64,000 nt of DNA from Lysobacter sp. KIS68-7. Its GTDB lineage: Bacteria > Pseudomonadota > Gammaproteobacteria > Xanthomonadales > Xanthomonadaceae. A program made the translations under genes and the position numbers. The stretch lies in contig NZ_CP089925.1 in the NCBI RefSeq assembly GCF_021284745.1, positions 3,161,001-3,225,000 on the forward strand, written 5' to 3'. Every line of letters starts with the position of its first letter. Positions within the stretch are counted from its first letter, which is position 1. Under the pieces are notes generated by a model that was given only the letters and a program-made list of their open reading frames with translations, was not told where the DNA came from and did not search any database. Below are positions 8,601 through 15,734 of the stretch, piece by piece.

Positions 8601-9587
8601 ATGGCGCGTGATCTCAATGACACGCTGATGTTCGTTCGCGTGGTCGAACATGGAAGCTTCATTTCCGCAGCGCGCGCGCTCAAGCTCCCGAAGACCAACG
8701 TGAGCCGAAAGGTCCAAGAGCTCGAAGAGCGCCTCGGTGCGCAACTCCTGCATCGCACGACGCGCAAACTCGGGCTGACAGAAGCTGGCAAGATCTACTT
8801 CGATCTTTGCCAACGCATCGCGCAGGACCTCGACGAAGCCGAAAGCGCCGTCGGTCAATTGCAAGGCGGACCGCGTGGCTGGCTGCGTGTCACCGCGTCG
8901 TACGAAATCGGGATCGAGTGGATTGCGCCGTTGCTGGATGCGATGCAGGAGCGTCATCCTGAAATGCGCATGGAACTTGTGCTGGACGCTTTCAACAGCG
9001 ATCCGCTGGACCTGATCGACAAAGAGATCGATGTCGCCGTGCGCGCCGGTAAGCTGCCGTACTCGACGCTCGCGGCGCGCAGGCTCGCCGTGTTGCACAC
9101 CCATTTGTATGCGACGTGTCATTATCTGGATCGTCATGGCGAACCCGAACATCCCGATGACCTGCGGCACCATCGCACCCTCGCGATGGCGAAGCACTAC
9201 CGCAAGGGATTCGGATACGCATGGCCACTGAACGATGGCAAGCACGAACGTGAGGTCGCGATCGAGCCTGCGTTCGTGGCCAACGATCCGGCGGGGTTGC
9301 GCGTGGCCATGCTCGCGGACCAAGGCATCATGATGGCCGGCGACATCATGGTCAGGCGCTACGCAGATGCCGGAACGCTGCGTCGCGTGCTATCTGCATG
9401 GAGCGGGCCGGAGTTCGAGTTGAATGCCGTATTTCCGCGCGGGCGCGTCCAGTCGCCCAAGGTGCGCGCGTTTGTGGATTTTCTCGTCGAACGGCTGGAC
9501 CTCGACGCGAGGGAGGAAGTTGCCAGTACTCAGCGCGCCCTGAAGGACCCAGCGCGAATGCCCCCTAAGCCGCGCCGACGGAAGTGA
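8601..9587 (+). CDS. LysR-family transcriptional regulator (328 aa)
   Basis: The N-terminal winged HTH spans about residues 5-65 (FVRVVEHGSFISAARAL, then NVSRKVQELEERLG and LLHRTTRKLGLTEAG), followed by a periplasmic-binding-type effector domain (about 95-300). GGAG lies 8 bases before the ATG. The C-terminus ends in a basic PPKPRRRK tail. By position it should control the divergent aldo/keto reductase, and perhaps the hydrolase and sulfatases downstream of that. The inducer cannot be told from sequence. The 272 bases after it, up to the next gene, show no gene, tRNA or clear terminator. Confidence 0.93.
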   Translation: MARDLNDTLMFVRVVEHGSFISAARALKLPKTNVSRKVQELEERLGAQLLHRTTRKLGLTEAGKIYFDLCQRIAQDLDEAESAVGQLQGGPRGWLRVTASYEIGIEWIAPLLDAMQERHPEMRMELVLDAFNSDPLDLIDKEIDVAVRAGKLPYSTLAARRLAVLHTHLYATCHYLDRHGEPEHPDDLRHHRTLAMAKHYRKGFGYAWPLNDGKHEREVAIEPAFVANDPAGLRVAMLADQGIMMAGDIMVRRYADAGTLRRVLSAWSGPEFELNAVFPRGRVQSPKVRAFVDFLVERLDLDAREEVASTQRALKDPARMPPKPRRRK

Positions 9588-9859
9588 CAGGGGCTCGCGC
9601 AGTTTCTCCGGCGCCAAAGGGGCGGGAAAGTAAGTGGTCGTTCCCTGCTGCACGGGCGCATGCCTACGACCACGACATCACGCCCAAGGCCGACATCAAG
9701 CCGGGGCGCAGCCGCCGCCGCATGCCGGTCGTGCGCGTAGGGCACCCCCGCAAGAACGCCCCCTGTTGCTTGAGTTCAAGGTTGCCCCCGGGGGGATGCG
9801 TGTTGGGGGCCCGCGGACGACGTCGTCGTCGATCCCTTGGGCCGTAGGCACCGATTGCA

Positions 9860-10060
9860 CTACATGGTCGCCATTCGCACCACGGCGGCGAACACGCGCG
9901 GGAGGTTGAGAGCAACCTTTGCCTTGCCGTCCGACGTGCGCGGTCCGGTCGAGCACCCGCCGTGCCACTTGCAGCGACCGCCTTCGCGCACTGGCCTGGC
10001 GTTGCAATTCCCACCAACCCGCGTCTTCGCGCCGCATCGCTCATTGGACTTCACAACCAT
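9860..10060 (-). CDS. Small HGG-motif zinc-finger-like protein (66 aa)
   Basis: Four spaced Cys/His positions (C-G-A-K-T-R-V-G-G-N-C, then R-C-K-W-H-G-G) run into S-T-G-P-R-T. This is the signature of small proteins that recur in prophages and integrated elements of Proteobacteria, whose function is not known. The start at 10060 has an AGGTGA-like site upstream. It is the gene furthest from the integrase in a minus-strand block. The 266 bases upstream (10061-10326) contain no gene I can support. The motif is clear; the role is unknown. Confidence 0.65.
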   Translation of the reverse strand: MVVKSNERCGAKTRVGGNCNARPVREGGRCKWHGGCSTGPRTSDGKAKVALNLPRVFAAVVRMATM

Positions 10061-10326
10061 GACGGCTTCACCTAAGTCATTCGCGCGCGCGCACGCACAA
10101 GGAGTTCGATATGACGGATTGACTTGGACCCCGACCGTCGAACGATTTAATGCGCGACGGCCGGGGCGGTAGATGGACAGACAGGCAGGAGTTCAAGCCT
10201 CTACCGGGCCAAGGGCTTGAAAGCGAATCCGTTGCCAAATGCTTACGCCGAAACTCAGTTGCAATGCGGTTCCCAGCCCATGACGGGTAGGAGTAGGAAC
10301 AGGTACAGGAGCAGGAAAGGACGAGG

Positions 10327-10761
10327 TCAGACGATGGCCTTCTCCAAGCAGTTGACGCTGCTGTAATGGAGGGCGGGCGGCAATGCACGCTGCCGGCGGT
10401 CGTGCGTAACCGTCGCGACGTGGCCGATCAGGAGCACCTCCCGCAGGCGCGTGAGGGCGATCCGGTCACTCCGCTCGGGCATATCGACGATCGCGGCGTA
10501 TTCGCGCACAAGGTCACCCGACCAACCGGCCTTGAACTTTCCGTTGCGCCCCGGTCGGCCCTTCAGCTCGCGCGCGTTGTACCAGCGCGTGAACTTCGTG
10601 CCGAAGAACGGTCCGTATGCGCAAACTTCCAAGTGCACGCCGACCTTCGCCTGCTTGCCGAACATCAACCTCGTCTCCCAGCCGGTGCAGCGCATCTGGT
10701 ACTTGCCCGGCGGGATCAGCGGGGGCATGTCGTCGACGACACCTTCGCCCATGTCGCTCAT
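10327..10761 (-). CDS. Hypothetical protein of the integrated element (144 aa)
   Basis: The start is put at the ATG at 10761 (MSDMGEGVVDD) because GGAGGG sits 6 bases upstream; a longer frame reaching 10857 overlaps the excisionase-like gene and lacks a site. The protein is soluble with no membrane segment. It has a P-P-G-K-Y-Q motif near the start, an aromatic and basic middle (FTRWYNARELKGRPGRNGKFKAGW), and an R-L-R-E-V-L-L-I-G-H-V stretch near residues 103-113. The 2-base gap from the upstream excisionase-like gene implies coupled translation. I do not recognise the family; a role in element replication or DNA binding is only a guess. Confidence 0.7.
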   Translation of the reverse strand: MSDMGEGVVDDMPPLIPPGKYQMRCTGWETRLMFGKQAKVGVHLEVCAYGPFFGTKFTRWYNARELKGRPGRNGKFKAGWSGDLVREYAAIVDMPERSDRIALTRLREVLLIGHVATVTHDRRQRALPPALHYSSVNCLEKAIV

Positions 10762-10763
10762 CT

Positions 10764-10997
10764 TCAACCCTCCGCGACAGCGACCTGCGCCGCCGTCGCC
10801 TTCGGCTCGACGCGCGTCAGGGCGACGAAGGCATCCAGGTCCTCGATCGCGTAGCAAACCCGGCGCCCGAGCTTCGAGTACGCCGGCCCGACGCCTTTGG
10901 TGCGCCAGTCCTGCATGGTGCGGACCGTCACCACGCCCAAGTACGCGGCCGCCTCGCGCTCGCTCAGGCGGCGGGGTTCGTGGAGGTTCACAGCCAT
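10764..10997 (-). CDS. Excisionase/AlpA-like helix-turn-helix protein (77 aa)
   Basis: A small MerR-type HTH of the helix_turn_helix_17/AlpA class: L-S-E-R-E-A-A-A-Y-L-G, then V-R-T-M-Q-D-W-R-T-K-G, and a wing with G-R-R-V-C-Y-A-I-E-D-L-D-A-F. Such proteins act as recombination directionality factors or regulators for tyrosine integrases. The ATG at 10997 is chosen because GGTGA lies 5 bases upstream; a GTG at 11006 would add three residues. It lies near the integrase, as expected of an excision module. Confidence 0.8.
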   Translation of the reverse strand: MAVNLHEPRRLSEREAAAYLGVVTVRTMQDWRTKGVGPAYSKLGRRVCYAIEDLDAFVALTRVEPKATAAQVAVAEG

Positions 10998-11088
10998 CTG
11001 CTTCACCGTTTCGCTACGCCTAGTGCGGCGGGACGGCGCGATCTTCGGCCCTGACCCCGGGGGTCGAAGTCAGCGAAAAGGGGGGCGA

Positions 11089-11796
11089 TTACTTCTTCGG
11101 CTCCAAGTTCTCGATGAACCCTTCGAGCTCCTCCCGGCCCACGTCGTCGATCAGGTCGACCAAGTCGGGCCGCTTCGTTCGGATGTCGCGCTGACGCAGT
11201 TCACCGAGCCCGTACTTGCCGGTCTGCAAGCGAGCGCGCGCCTGCGCGACGCTACGATCATTGAAGCGCACTTCGAGGTCCTCAGCGGCGAGACGCCCGA
11301 GAAGCTCGTAGTCGCTGGTTGCCGCGCGGTGCGGATTCGGCAGCACGTTGAGCACGGCGAAGGCGTCGACGAGATCGTCCCGCGTGGGCGCAGCGTTCGG
11401 CGCTATTCCCTTGATCGCAAGCAGCCGCTCGATGAAGGCCGCAGCTTTTCGCAACACCGGGGCCTCGTCGGTCTGCAAGACGTCGAGCGCGACACCGAGC
11501 TCGTTCCATGCGCTCTCGGCGACCTTGCGCTCGCCGCGTGCTCGCGTGATCCGCAGTGGACCGAGAACGACGCCGAGTTGATCACGCGCGGGGCTACGGT
11601 GCCCGGACGCATCCTTCAGGTCCAGCAGCGCCTCGGCGAAGTCCGTCATACCCTTGAGCGTCGAAACTTCGCTGTAACGCACGTCGAGCTCCACCAAGAT
11701 CGCGCGCACGACGATCCAGGCGCTCGCCTCGTCACCGGCGTTGGCCCTGTCGATCGCGCGTTTCTGCCATTCGAGCTCGCCCTGCCGGTCCTGCAT
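11089..11796 (-). CDS. Hypothetical protein next to integrase (235 aa)
   Basis: Not a family I recognise. It is mostly helical, acidic and basic by turns, has no membrane segment or signal, and ends in ENLEPKK. The ATG at 11796 is chosen because GGAGG sits 5 bases upstream; an ATG at 11808 has no site. It starts 18 bases after the integrase stop on the same strand and is likely co-transcribed with it. A 92-base gap with a GACCCC/GGGGTC palindrome separates it from the excisionase-like gene. Confidence 0.72.
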   Translation of the reverse strand: MQDRQGELEWQKRAIDRANAGDEASAWIVVRAILVELDVRYSEVSTLKGMTDFAEALLDLKDASGHRSPARDQLGVVLGPLRITRARGERKVAESAWNELGVALDVLQTDEAPVLRKAAAFIERLLAIKGIAPNAAPTRDDLVDAFAVLNVLPNPHRAATSDYELLGRLAAEDLEVRFNDRSVAQARARLQTGKYGLGELRQRDIRTKRPDLVDLIDDVGREELEGFIENLEPKK

Positions 11797-11813
11797 GTTC
11801 GCCTCCATGTGCG

Positions 11814-13142
11814 CTAACGCCGCCGGTCAACGGGCTTCTTCAACTCGACGACCTTGCCCCGACGGCCGAACACCCTGGCCTCCAAGCGCTCCATCGGCGC
11901 ACGCAGGCGGCTCACGTCGTCGGTCAGGTACCCAGCCGTCACGTCATCGCCTTCGCTGTGCGCTGCGATGCGCTTGAGCGCGTAGGCCGACACGTCCATC
12001 GATTCCAGCACGTTGAGTGCTGTGCGGCGGAGGTCGTGCGGCGACCACACGAAGCCGTCGCCGTCGCCGTCCACGATCTTGGCCGTGAAGTGTTTCGTGA
12101 TCCTGCCGAAGGGCCGCAGGTTGTCCGGCTCGTCGGCGGTCTTCGGCAGGCCCGGGAACACGTACTCGTTGGACCGTCGCACGGCGAAGCGCGCCCGAAG
12201 CATCGCCAACAACTCGGGCCCGAGGGGCAACGAATGCTCAGCCTTGCCCTTCATGCGGTCGGCGCAGATGGTCACCGTCTTCGATTTGAAGTCGACTTCG
12301 TCCCACCGCAGCCCGGCGCCGCTCGACCATCGCAGCGCGGTGCACAACAGGAAGAGCGTCAGGTCACGTTGCGTGCCGGTGAGGTCCGGCGGCAGGTCAT
12401 GAGGCAACGCCCTCACGGCACGAACGAAGTCGTCGAGTCGGTCGCCCAGCGCACGCTTGCGGCGTCGCACGTTGCCCCACGCGCCGGTCGCGGTGATCTG
12501 CGCCGCCACGTCCGGCAAGTCGATGCTCCGCGTCACCTTGAGGTAGTTCACCACGGCCCGCAGCGCCCGCACAGCGCCGTCGGCGCGGCTCGGGCTGGCG
12601 GTGATGCGCTTGCGCGCCGACGCGCTCTGTACACGCGCCTGTGAGCGCAGCGCTCGGTTCTTCCGATCACGGTGACGGTTGCGCACGACGTCGGGCGTCA
12701 GGTCGACCAGCGGGCGATCCCAGTAATCGCCGAACGTGGTGCGCAGGTCGCGCTCGTAGGTGCGGCGCGTGGCCTCCCGCAGGTCCTTCTCGGCCAGGTA
12801 GATGTCCAGCCCTTCGCCGAGCGTCAGCCCGTGCCGCAGGTCCTCCTTCTTGCGCTGGCGCTTCTCGGCGTTCGGGTCGATACCCTTCTGCATGTCGCCG
12901 ACGAGGACGAGCGCACGCTTGCGCGCCTCGCTGGCCACGATGTCGTCGGCCTTGCCGATGCCGACGCGCTTCATGTCACCGCCGGGGATGCGCTTGAGGA
13001 CGCTCCAACTCGCCGACTTCGTGCTCACGCGCAGGCGCAGCGCGGACACGTCGGCGTCCTGGTATTCGTCGCGTTTGCCGGGGCGCGCCTTCGCCCGCAA
13101 CTCTTTGACCCGCGCTTCGGTGAACCGGACGACGATGGCCAT
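11814..13142 (-). CDS. Tyrosine-type site-specific integrase (442 aa)
   Basis: It recombines an integrated element at its attachment site. The N-terminal arm-binding/DUF4102-like region (1-95) is followed by a core-binding SAM-like domain (about 105-200) and the catalytic domain. All catalytic positions are visible: R271 (TALRW), a Lys in MKGK (298/300), H369 and R372 (HDLRR), H395 (AHSEG) and nucleophile Y405 (TAGYL). The ATG at 13142 is preceded by GAGGA 7 bases upstream; a GTG at 13163 is less likely. It reads away from the tRNA-Phe 3' fragment 137 bases upstream, which is the expected attachment site. Confidence 0.94.
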   Translation of the reverse strand: MAIVVRFTEARVKELRAKARPGKRDEYQDADVSALRLRVSTKSASWSVLKRIPGGDMKRVGIGKADDIVASEARKRALVLVGDMQKGIDPNAEKRQRKKEDLRHGLTLGEGLDIYLAEKDLREATRRTYERDLRTTFGDYWDRPLVDLTPDVVRNRHRDRKNRALRSQARVQSASARKRITASPSRADGAVRALRAVVNYLKVTRSIDLPDVAAQITATGAWGNVRRRKRALGDRLDDFVRAVRALPHDLPPDLTGTQRDLTLFLLCTALRWSSGAGLRWDEVDFKSKTVTICADRMKGKAEHSLPLGPELLAMLRARFAVRRSNEYVFPGLPKTADEPDNLRPFGRITKHFTAKIVDGDGDGFVWSPHDLRRTALNVLESMDVSAYALKRIAAHSEGDDVTAGYLTDDVSRLRAPMERLEARVFGRRGKVVELKKPVDRRR

Positions 13143-13278
13143 GACGACATCCTCGGGTAGCACCGGGGTAGCAGGAGAGGCCGCTACTGCCGGTATTCGC
13201 CCGTAGGCTATCGCGTCTAAATGCTTGATGTAAGGGGTTAAATCGTAAATCGCCGTAGACTACCGATGAGCGGCAACT

Positions 13279-13327
13279 AGGATTGAAAATCCCCGTGTCG
13301 GGGGTTCGATTCCCTCCCCGGCCACCA
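13279..13327 (+). other. 3' fragment of tRNA-Phe (probable attR)
   Basis: The sequence matches tRNA-Phe from the 3' side of the anticodon arm to the CCA end: GGA-TTGAAAA-TCC (anticodon GAA), variable loop GTGTC, T arm GGGGG-TTCGATT-CCCTC, acceptor strand CCCGGCC and ACCA. The 5' half is absent: no GGCCGGG acceptor partner and no D arm, and pairing in the anticodon stem fails from 13278 leftward. A cut at the anticodon stem beside an integrase gene is the usual att junction. It is not a working tRNA. Confidence 0.85.
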
Positions 13328-13338
13328 TGCGAATCTCG

Positions 13339-13380
13339 CGCCCCGCTTGGGTTTCAGCCCATGCGGGGCGTTTTCGTTTT
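13339..13380 (+). terminator. Rho-independent terminator after the tRNA-Phe fragment
   Basis: CGCCCCGC (13339-13346) pairs with GCGGGGCG (13363-13370), with an inner TGGG/CCCA stem, followed by TTTTCGTTTT. It looks like the native terminator of the tRNA gene, which supports reading the DNA right of 13327 as the original chromosome flank. Confidence 0.8.
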
Positions 13381-13534
13381 CCGCCTCCGCTCGCTTGGGG
13401 TTGCACCGGAAGCGCGTTGAAAACCCGTGCGAACTTGCCGCCGTGTTGGTGGCGGTTCTTGCTGCGATCGTCGGCGTCGTCGTCTCCGCATACGCGGAGA
13501 GGTTGCCTAAGAGCGCGGAACGCGCCGGAGAGTC

Positions 13535-13566
13535 GAGTGTCCGCTTTCGGCCAAAAGCGGTCACTC
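13535..13566. repeat. Palindromic dispersed repeat, copy 1
   Basis: 13-base arms GAGTGTCCGCTTT and AAAGCGGTCACTC (one mismatch) around CGGCCA. The right arm contains the stop codon of the YggL-like gene (13561-13563). Confidence 0.8.
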
Positions 13567-13899
13567 ACCAAGGCCGGGGCCGTGCCATGCGTCCATCAAG
13601 GGGCCAACGTCGGCACTCGAGACTTCTGCCCTGCTGGAAAGCCACGACTTGATGACTTCCCGGTGAGGTTCGGTTGCTGACTCGCGACCTTCGGGGACCA
13701 CAAAACCATTCTCGGCGCCGCCGTAGGTGAGTCGGTTTGCTTCTATCGCGTCAGCGATGAACGCCTCCCAGAATAGTTGGCTCTGGTCGACGGTGAGGTC
13801 GCCAACTAACTTGAAGGCGACCGCGAATCCGAGTTGCTGAAACTCTCCGACGTGCAGCTTCTTTCTGAGTCGGCGGCTTCTCAAGCGTTGATTTTCCAT
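13561..13899 (-). CDS. yggL: YggL-like (DUF469) protein (112 aa)
   Basis: The N-terminus S-R-R-L-R-K-K-L-H-V-G-E-F-Q-Q-L-G-F matches the YggL family, which in E. coli is a 50S ribosome-associated protein of about 108 aa. Further family features are E-A-N-R-L-T-Y-G-G (74-82) and the E-x-H-R-E-V-I-K-x-W-L helix. The ATG at 13899 gives the family length; the longer frame to 14301 translates repeat DNA. No clear Shine-Dalgarno site is seen, and repeat copy 2 begins 9 bases upstream, so any promoter would have to lie in or beyond the repeat. Its stop lies inside repeat copy 1. Confidence 0.75.
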   Translation of the reverse strand: MENQRLRSRRLRKKLHVGEFQQLGFAVAFKLVGDLTVDQSQLFWEAFIADAIEANRLTYGGAENGFVVPEGRESATEPHREVIKSWLSSRAEVSSADVGPLMDAWHGPGLGE

Positions 13900-13907
13900 C
13901 TGGCATT

Positions 13908-13933
13908 TGTCCGCTTTCGGCCAGAAGCGGACA
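13908..13933. repeat. Palindromic dispersed repeat, copy 2
   Basis: TGTCCGCTTT and GAAGCGGACA around CGGCCA (one mismatch). It sits between the YggL-like start and the stop of the small membrane protein. Confidence 0.8.
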
Positions 13934-13934
13934 C

Positions 13935-14156
13935 TCACGAGTTCGTATTTTTTCCCTCGCAGCGAGTGATTGACCATCGCAGCAAGAAATATCCCGTAAA
14001 GGCCACGGTCGTGACAAAGGCCGAGAGCAAGGCGGCTCCCAACAACACGTTCGCAATGGAAAACTGGGGGGCGTGACCTATCAAAAACCAGAGGAAGAAA
14101 TACGCCCATAGGGCGAGAAACACTGCGGCTGGTATCAAGCGCTTTTTCCAATTCAT
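13935..14156 (-). CDS. Small membrane protein (73 aa), hypothetical
   Basis: From the ATG at 14156 the frame encodes M-N-W-K-K-R-L, then two hydrophobic segments (about 8-26 and 35-58) and a polar C-terminus. No homologue comes to mind. The ribosome site is weak. The reasons to keep it are a coherent two-helix hydropathy pattern and lower G+C than its neighbours; the longer frame to 14273 reads through repeat copy 3 and is not credible. Confidence 0.42.
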   Translation of the reverse strand: MNWKKRLIPAAVFLALWAYFFLWFLIGHAPQFSIANVLLGAALLSAFVTTVAFTGYFLLRWSITRCEGKNTNS

Positions 14157-14224
14157 CGAGATATTCAAGGCTGACACTCTGTTCCACAGGCTTGAACCGC
14201 GATTGTGCCTCCACTTGTTGCAAC

Positions 14225-14250
14225 TGTCCGCTTTGGGTCGAAAGCGGACC
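14225..14250. repeat. Palindromic dispersed repeat, copy 3
   Basis: GTCCGCTTT and AAAGCGGAC, perfect 9-base arms around GGGTCG, 66 bases upstream of the hen1 start. Confidence 0.78.
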
Positions 14251-14315
14251 CTCAGACTGCGACATCCCAACACAGCCAGTAGACTGGCGCCTTAATTTCA
14301 TCTCGGACCTCTGTC

Positions 14316-15716
14316 GTGCTGTTGTCCTTGTCCACCACCGCTCACCCCGCCACCGATCTCGGCTACCTCCTCGTCAAGCATCCCGATCGGGCGCATGAGG
14401 TCGAGCTGCCCTTCGGCACCGCGCGCGTCTTCTACCCGCAGGCCGACGAGAACCGCTGCACCGCAGTCTTGATGCTCGACATCGACCCCGTCGGTCTCGT
14501 GCGCGGTCGGGGCGATGGTGAGGGTTCGCTCTCGCAGTACGTCAACGATCGTCCATACGTTGCGAGTTCCTTCCTCTCGGTGGCGCTCAAGCGCGTGTTC
14601 GGCACGGCGATGGCCGGGACCAGCAAGGGCCGCCAGGAGGTCGCCGACTCGACGATCCCGTTGGAGGCCGAGATTCCGGTCCTTCGCTGCCGCGGTGGCG
14701 AGGAGCTAGTGCGCAACTGGTTCGAGCCGCTGGGCTACACCGTCGACGTCGAACGCCTTCCGCTCGATGCACGCTTCCCCGAATGGGGCGACAGCTACTA
14801 CGTGCGCCTGCGCCTGTCGGGCAACGTGCGCCTGCGCGACCTGCTCACGCATTTGTACGTGCTGCTGCCCGCCATCGACGGCGACAAGCACTACTACGTC
14901 GGCAACGACGAGATCGACAAGCTTCTCGAAAAGGGCGGCGCCTGGCTCTCCGCGCACCCGCAACGCGAAGCGATCGTCGGACGCTACCTGCGCCGCCACA
15001 AGCCGCTGGTACGGGCAGCGCTCGCGCGCCTGCTCGACGACGACGAAGAGGAGATCGAGGCGCAGGAGGCGAAGAAGGAGGCCCTCGAGGACGCAATCGA
15101 GAAGCCGCTCAGCCTCAACGATCAGCGCATGGACGCCGTGGTGGAGACCCTGCGCGAGCTGGGTGCTCGCCGGGTCGTCGACCTCGGGTGCGGCGAAGGA
15201 CGCCTGCTCGCCCGCTTGCTGAAGGACAAGCAGTTCGAACACCTGCTCGGCATCGACGTTTCGCTGCGTTCGCTCGACTACGCCGCGCAGCGCCTGCACT
15301 TCGACCGCATGCCGCCGATGCAACGCGAACGCATCGCCCTCGCGCACGGCGCACTGACGTACCGCGACCGCCGCATCGAAGGCTTCGACGTCGCGTGCGC
15401 CATCGAGGTGATCGAGCACATGGATGCGCCGCGCTTACCGGCGTTCGAGCGCGCGCTGTTCGGTTTCGCGAAGCCGCCGTCGGTCGTGATCACCACGCCG
15501 AACAGCGAATACAACGTGCGCTTCCCGACCCTGCCCGCCGGCAAGTTCCGCCACCCGGACCACCGCTTCGAGTGGACGCGGGCCGAGTTCCATTCCTGGG
15601 CCAACGGCGTCGCCGAGCGCAACGGCTACTCCGTGCAATACGCGCCGATCGGCGTTGACGATCCCGAGGTCGGCCCGCCGACCCAGATGGCGATCTTCAC
15701 CCGCGACGCAGCCTGA
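14316..15716 (+). CDS. hen1: 3'-terminal RNA ribose 2'-O-methyltransferase Hen1 (466 aa)
   Basis: Bacterial Hen1 methylates the 2'-OH at the cleavage site of a broken RNA so that the repaired RNA resists re-cutting. The N-terminal half (about 1-240) is the Hen1-N region that binds and activates the Pnkp ligase. An acidic linker follows, then a methyltransferase domain with SAM motif V-V-D-L-G-C-G-E-G (287-295) and the Hen1 metal site E364, E367, H368 (EVIEHM) plus a His in RHPDHRF (413/416). The start is a GTG; family members also begin near this point (LLSLSTTAHPATDLGYLL). The pnkp gene follows after 18 bases. Confidence 0.96.
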   Translation: MLLSLSTTAHPATDLGYLLVKHPDRAHEVELPFGTARVFYPQADENRCTAVLMLDIDPVGLVRGRGDGEGSLSQYVNDRPYVASSFLSVALKRVFGTAMAGTSKGRQEVADSTIPLEAEIPVLRCRGGEELVRNWFEPLGYTVDVERLPLDARFPEWGDSYYVRLRLSGNVRLRDLLTHLYVLLPAIDGDKHYYVGNDEIDKLLEKGGAWLSAHPQREAIVGRYLRRHKPLVRAALARLLDDDEEEIEAQEAKKEALEDAIEKPLSLNDQRMDAVVETLRELGARRVVDLGCGEGRLLARLLKDKQFEHLLGIDVSLRSLDYAAQRLHFDRMPPMQRERIALAHGALTYRDRRIEGFDVACAIEVIEHMDAPRLPAFERALFGFAKPPSVVITTPNSEYNVRFPTLPAGKFRHPDHRFEWTRAEFHSWANGVAERNGYSVQYAPIGVDDPEVGPPTQMAIFTRDAA

Positions 15717-15734
15717 AACTCTTCAGACATTCCG

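Noticed and set aside
11040-11080. GACCCC/GGGGTC palindrome as a terminator or operator
   Set aside because: It lies in a short gap inside the element, has no U tract and is too short to support a call.
13277-13564. Minus-strand frame containing W-W-P-G-R-E-S-N-P-R-H-G-D-F-Q-S
   Set aside because: This is the well-known false protein produced by reading the antisense of a tRNA 3' end; it covers the tRNA-Phe fragment and repeat DNA.
13561-14301. 246-aa minus-strand frame upstream of the yggL-like gene
   Set aside because: Only the last 112 residues look like a protein (YggL). The first part is translated from repeat copies 2 and 3 and from the antisense of the small membrane protein region.
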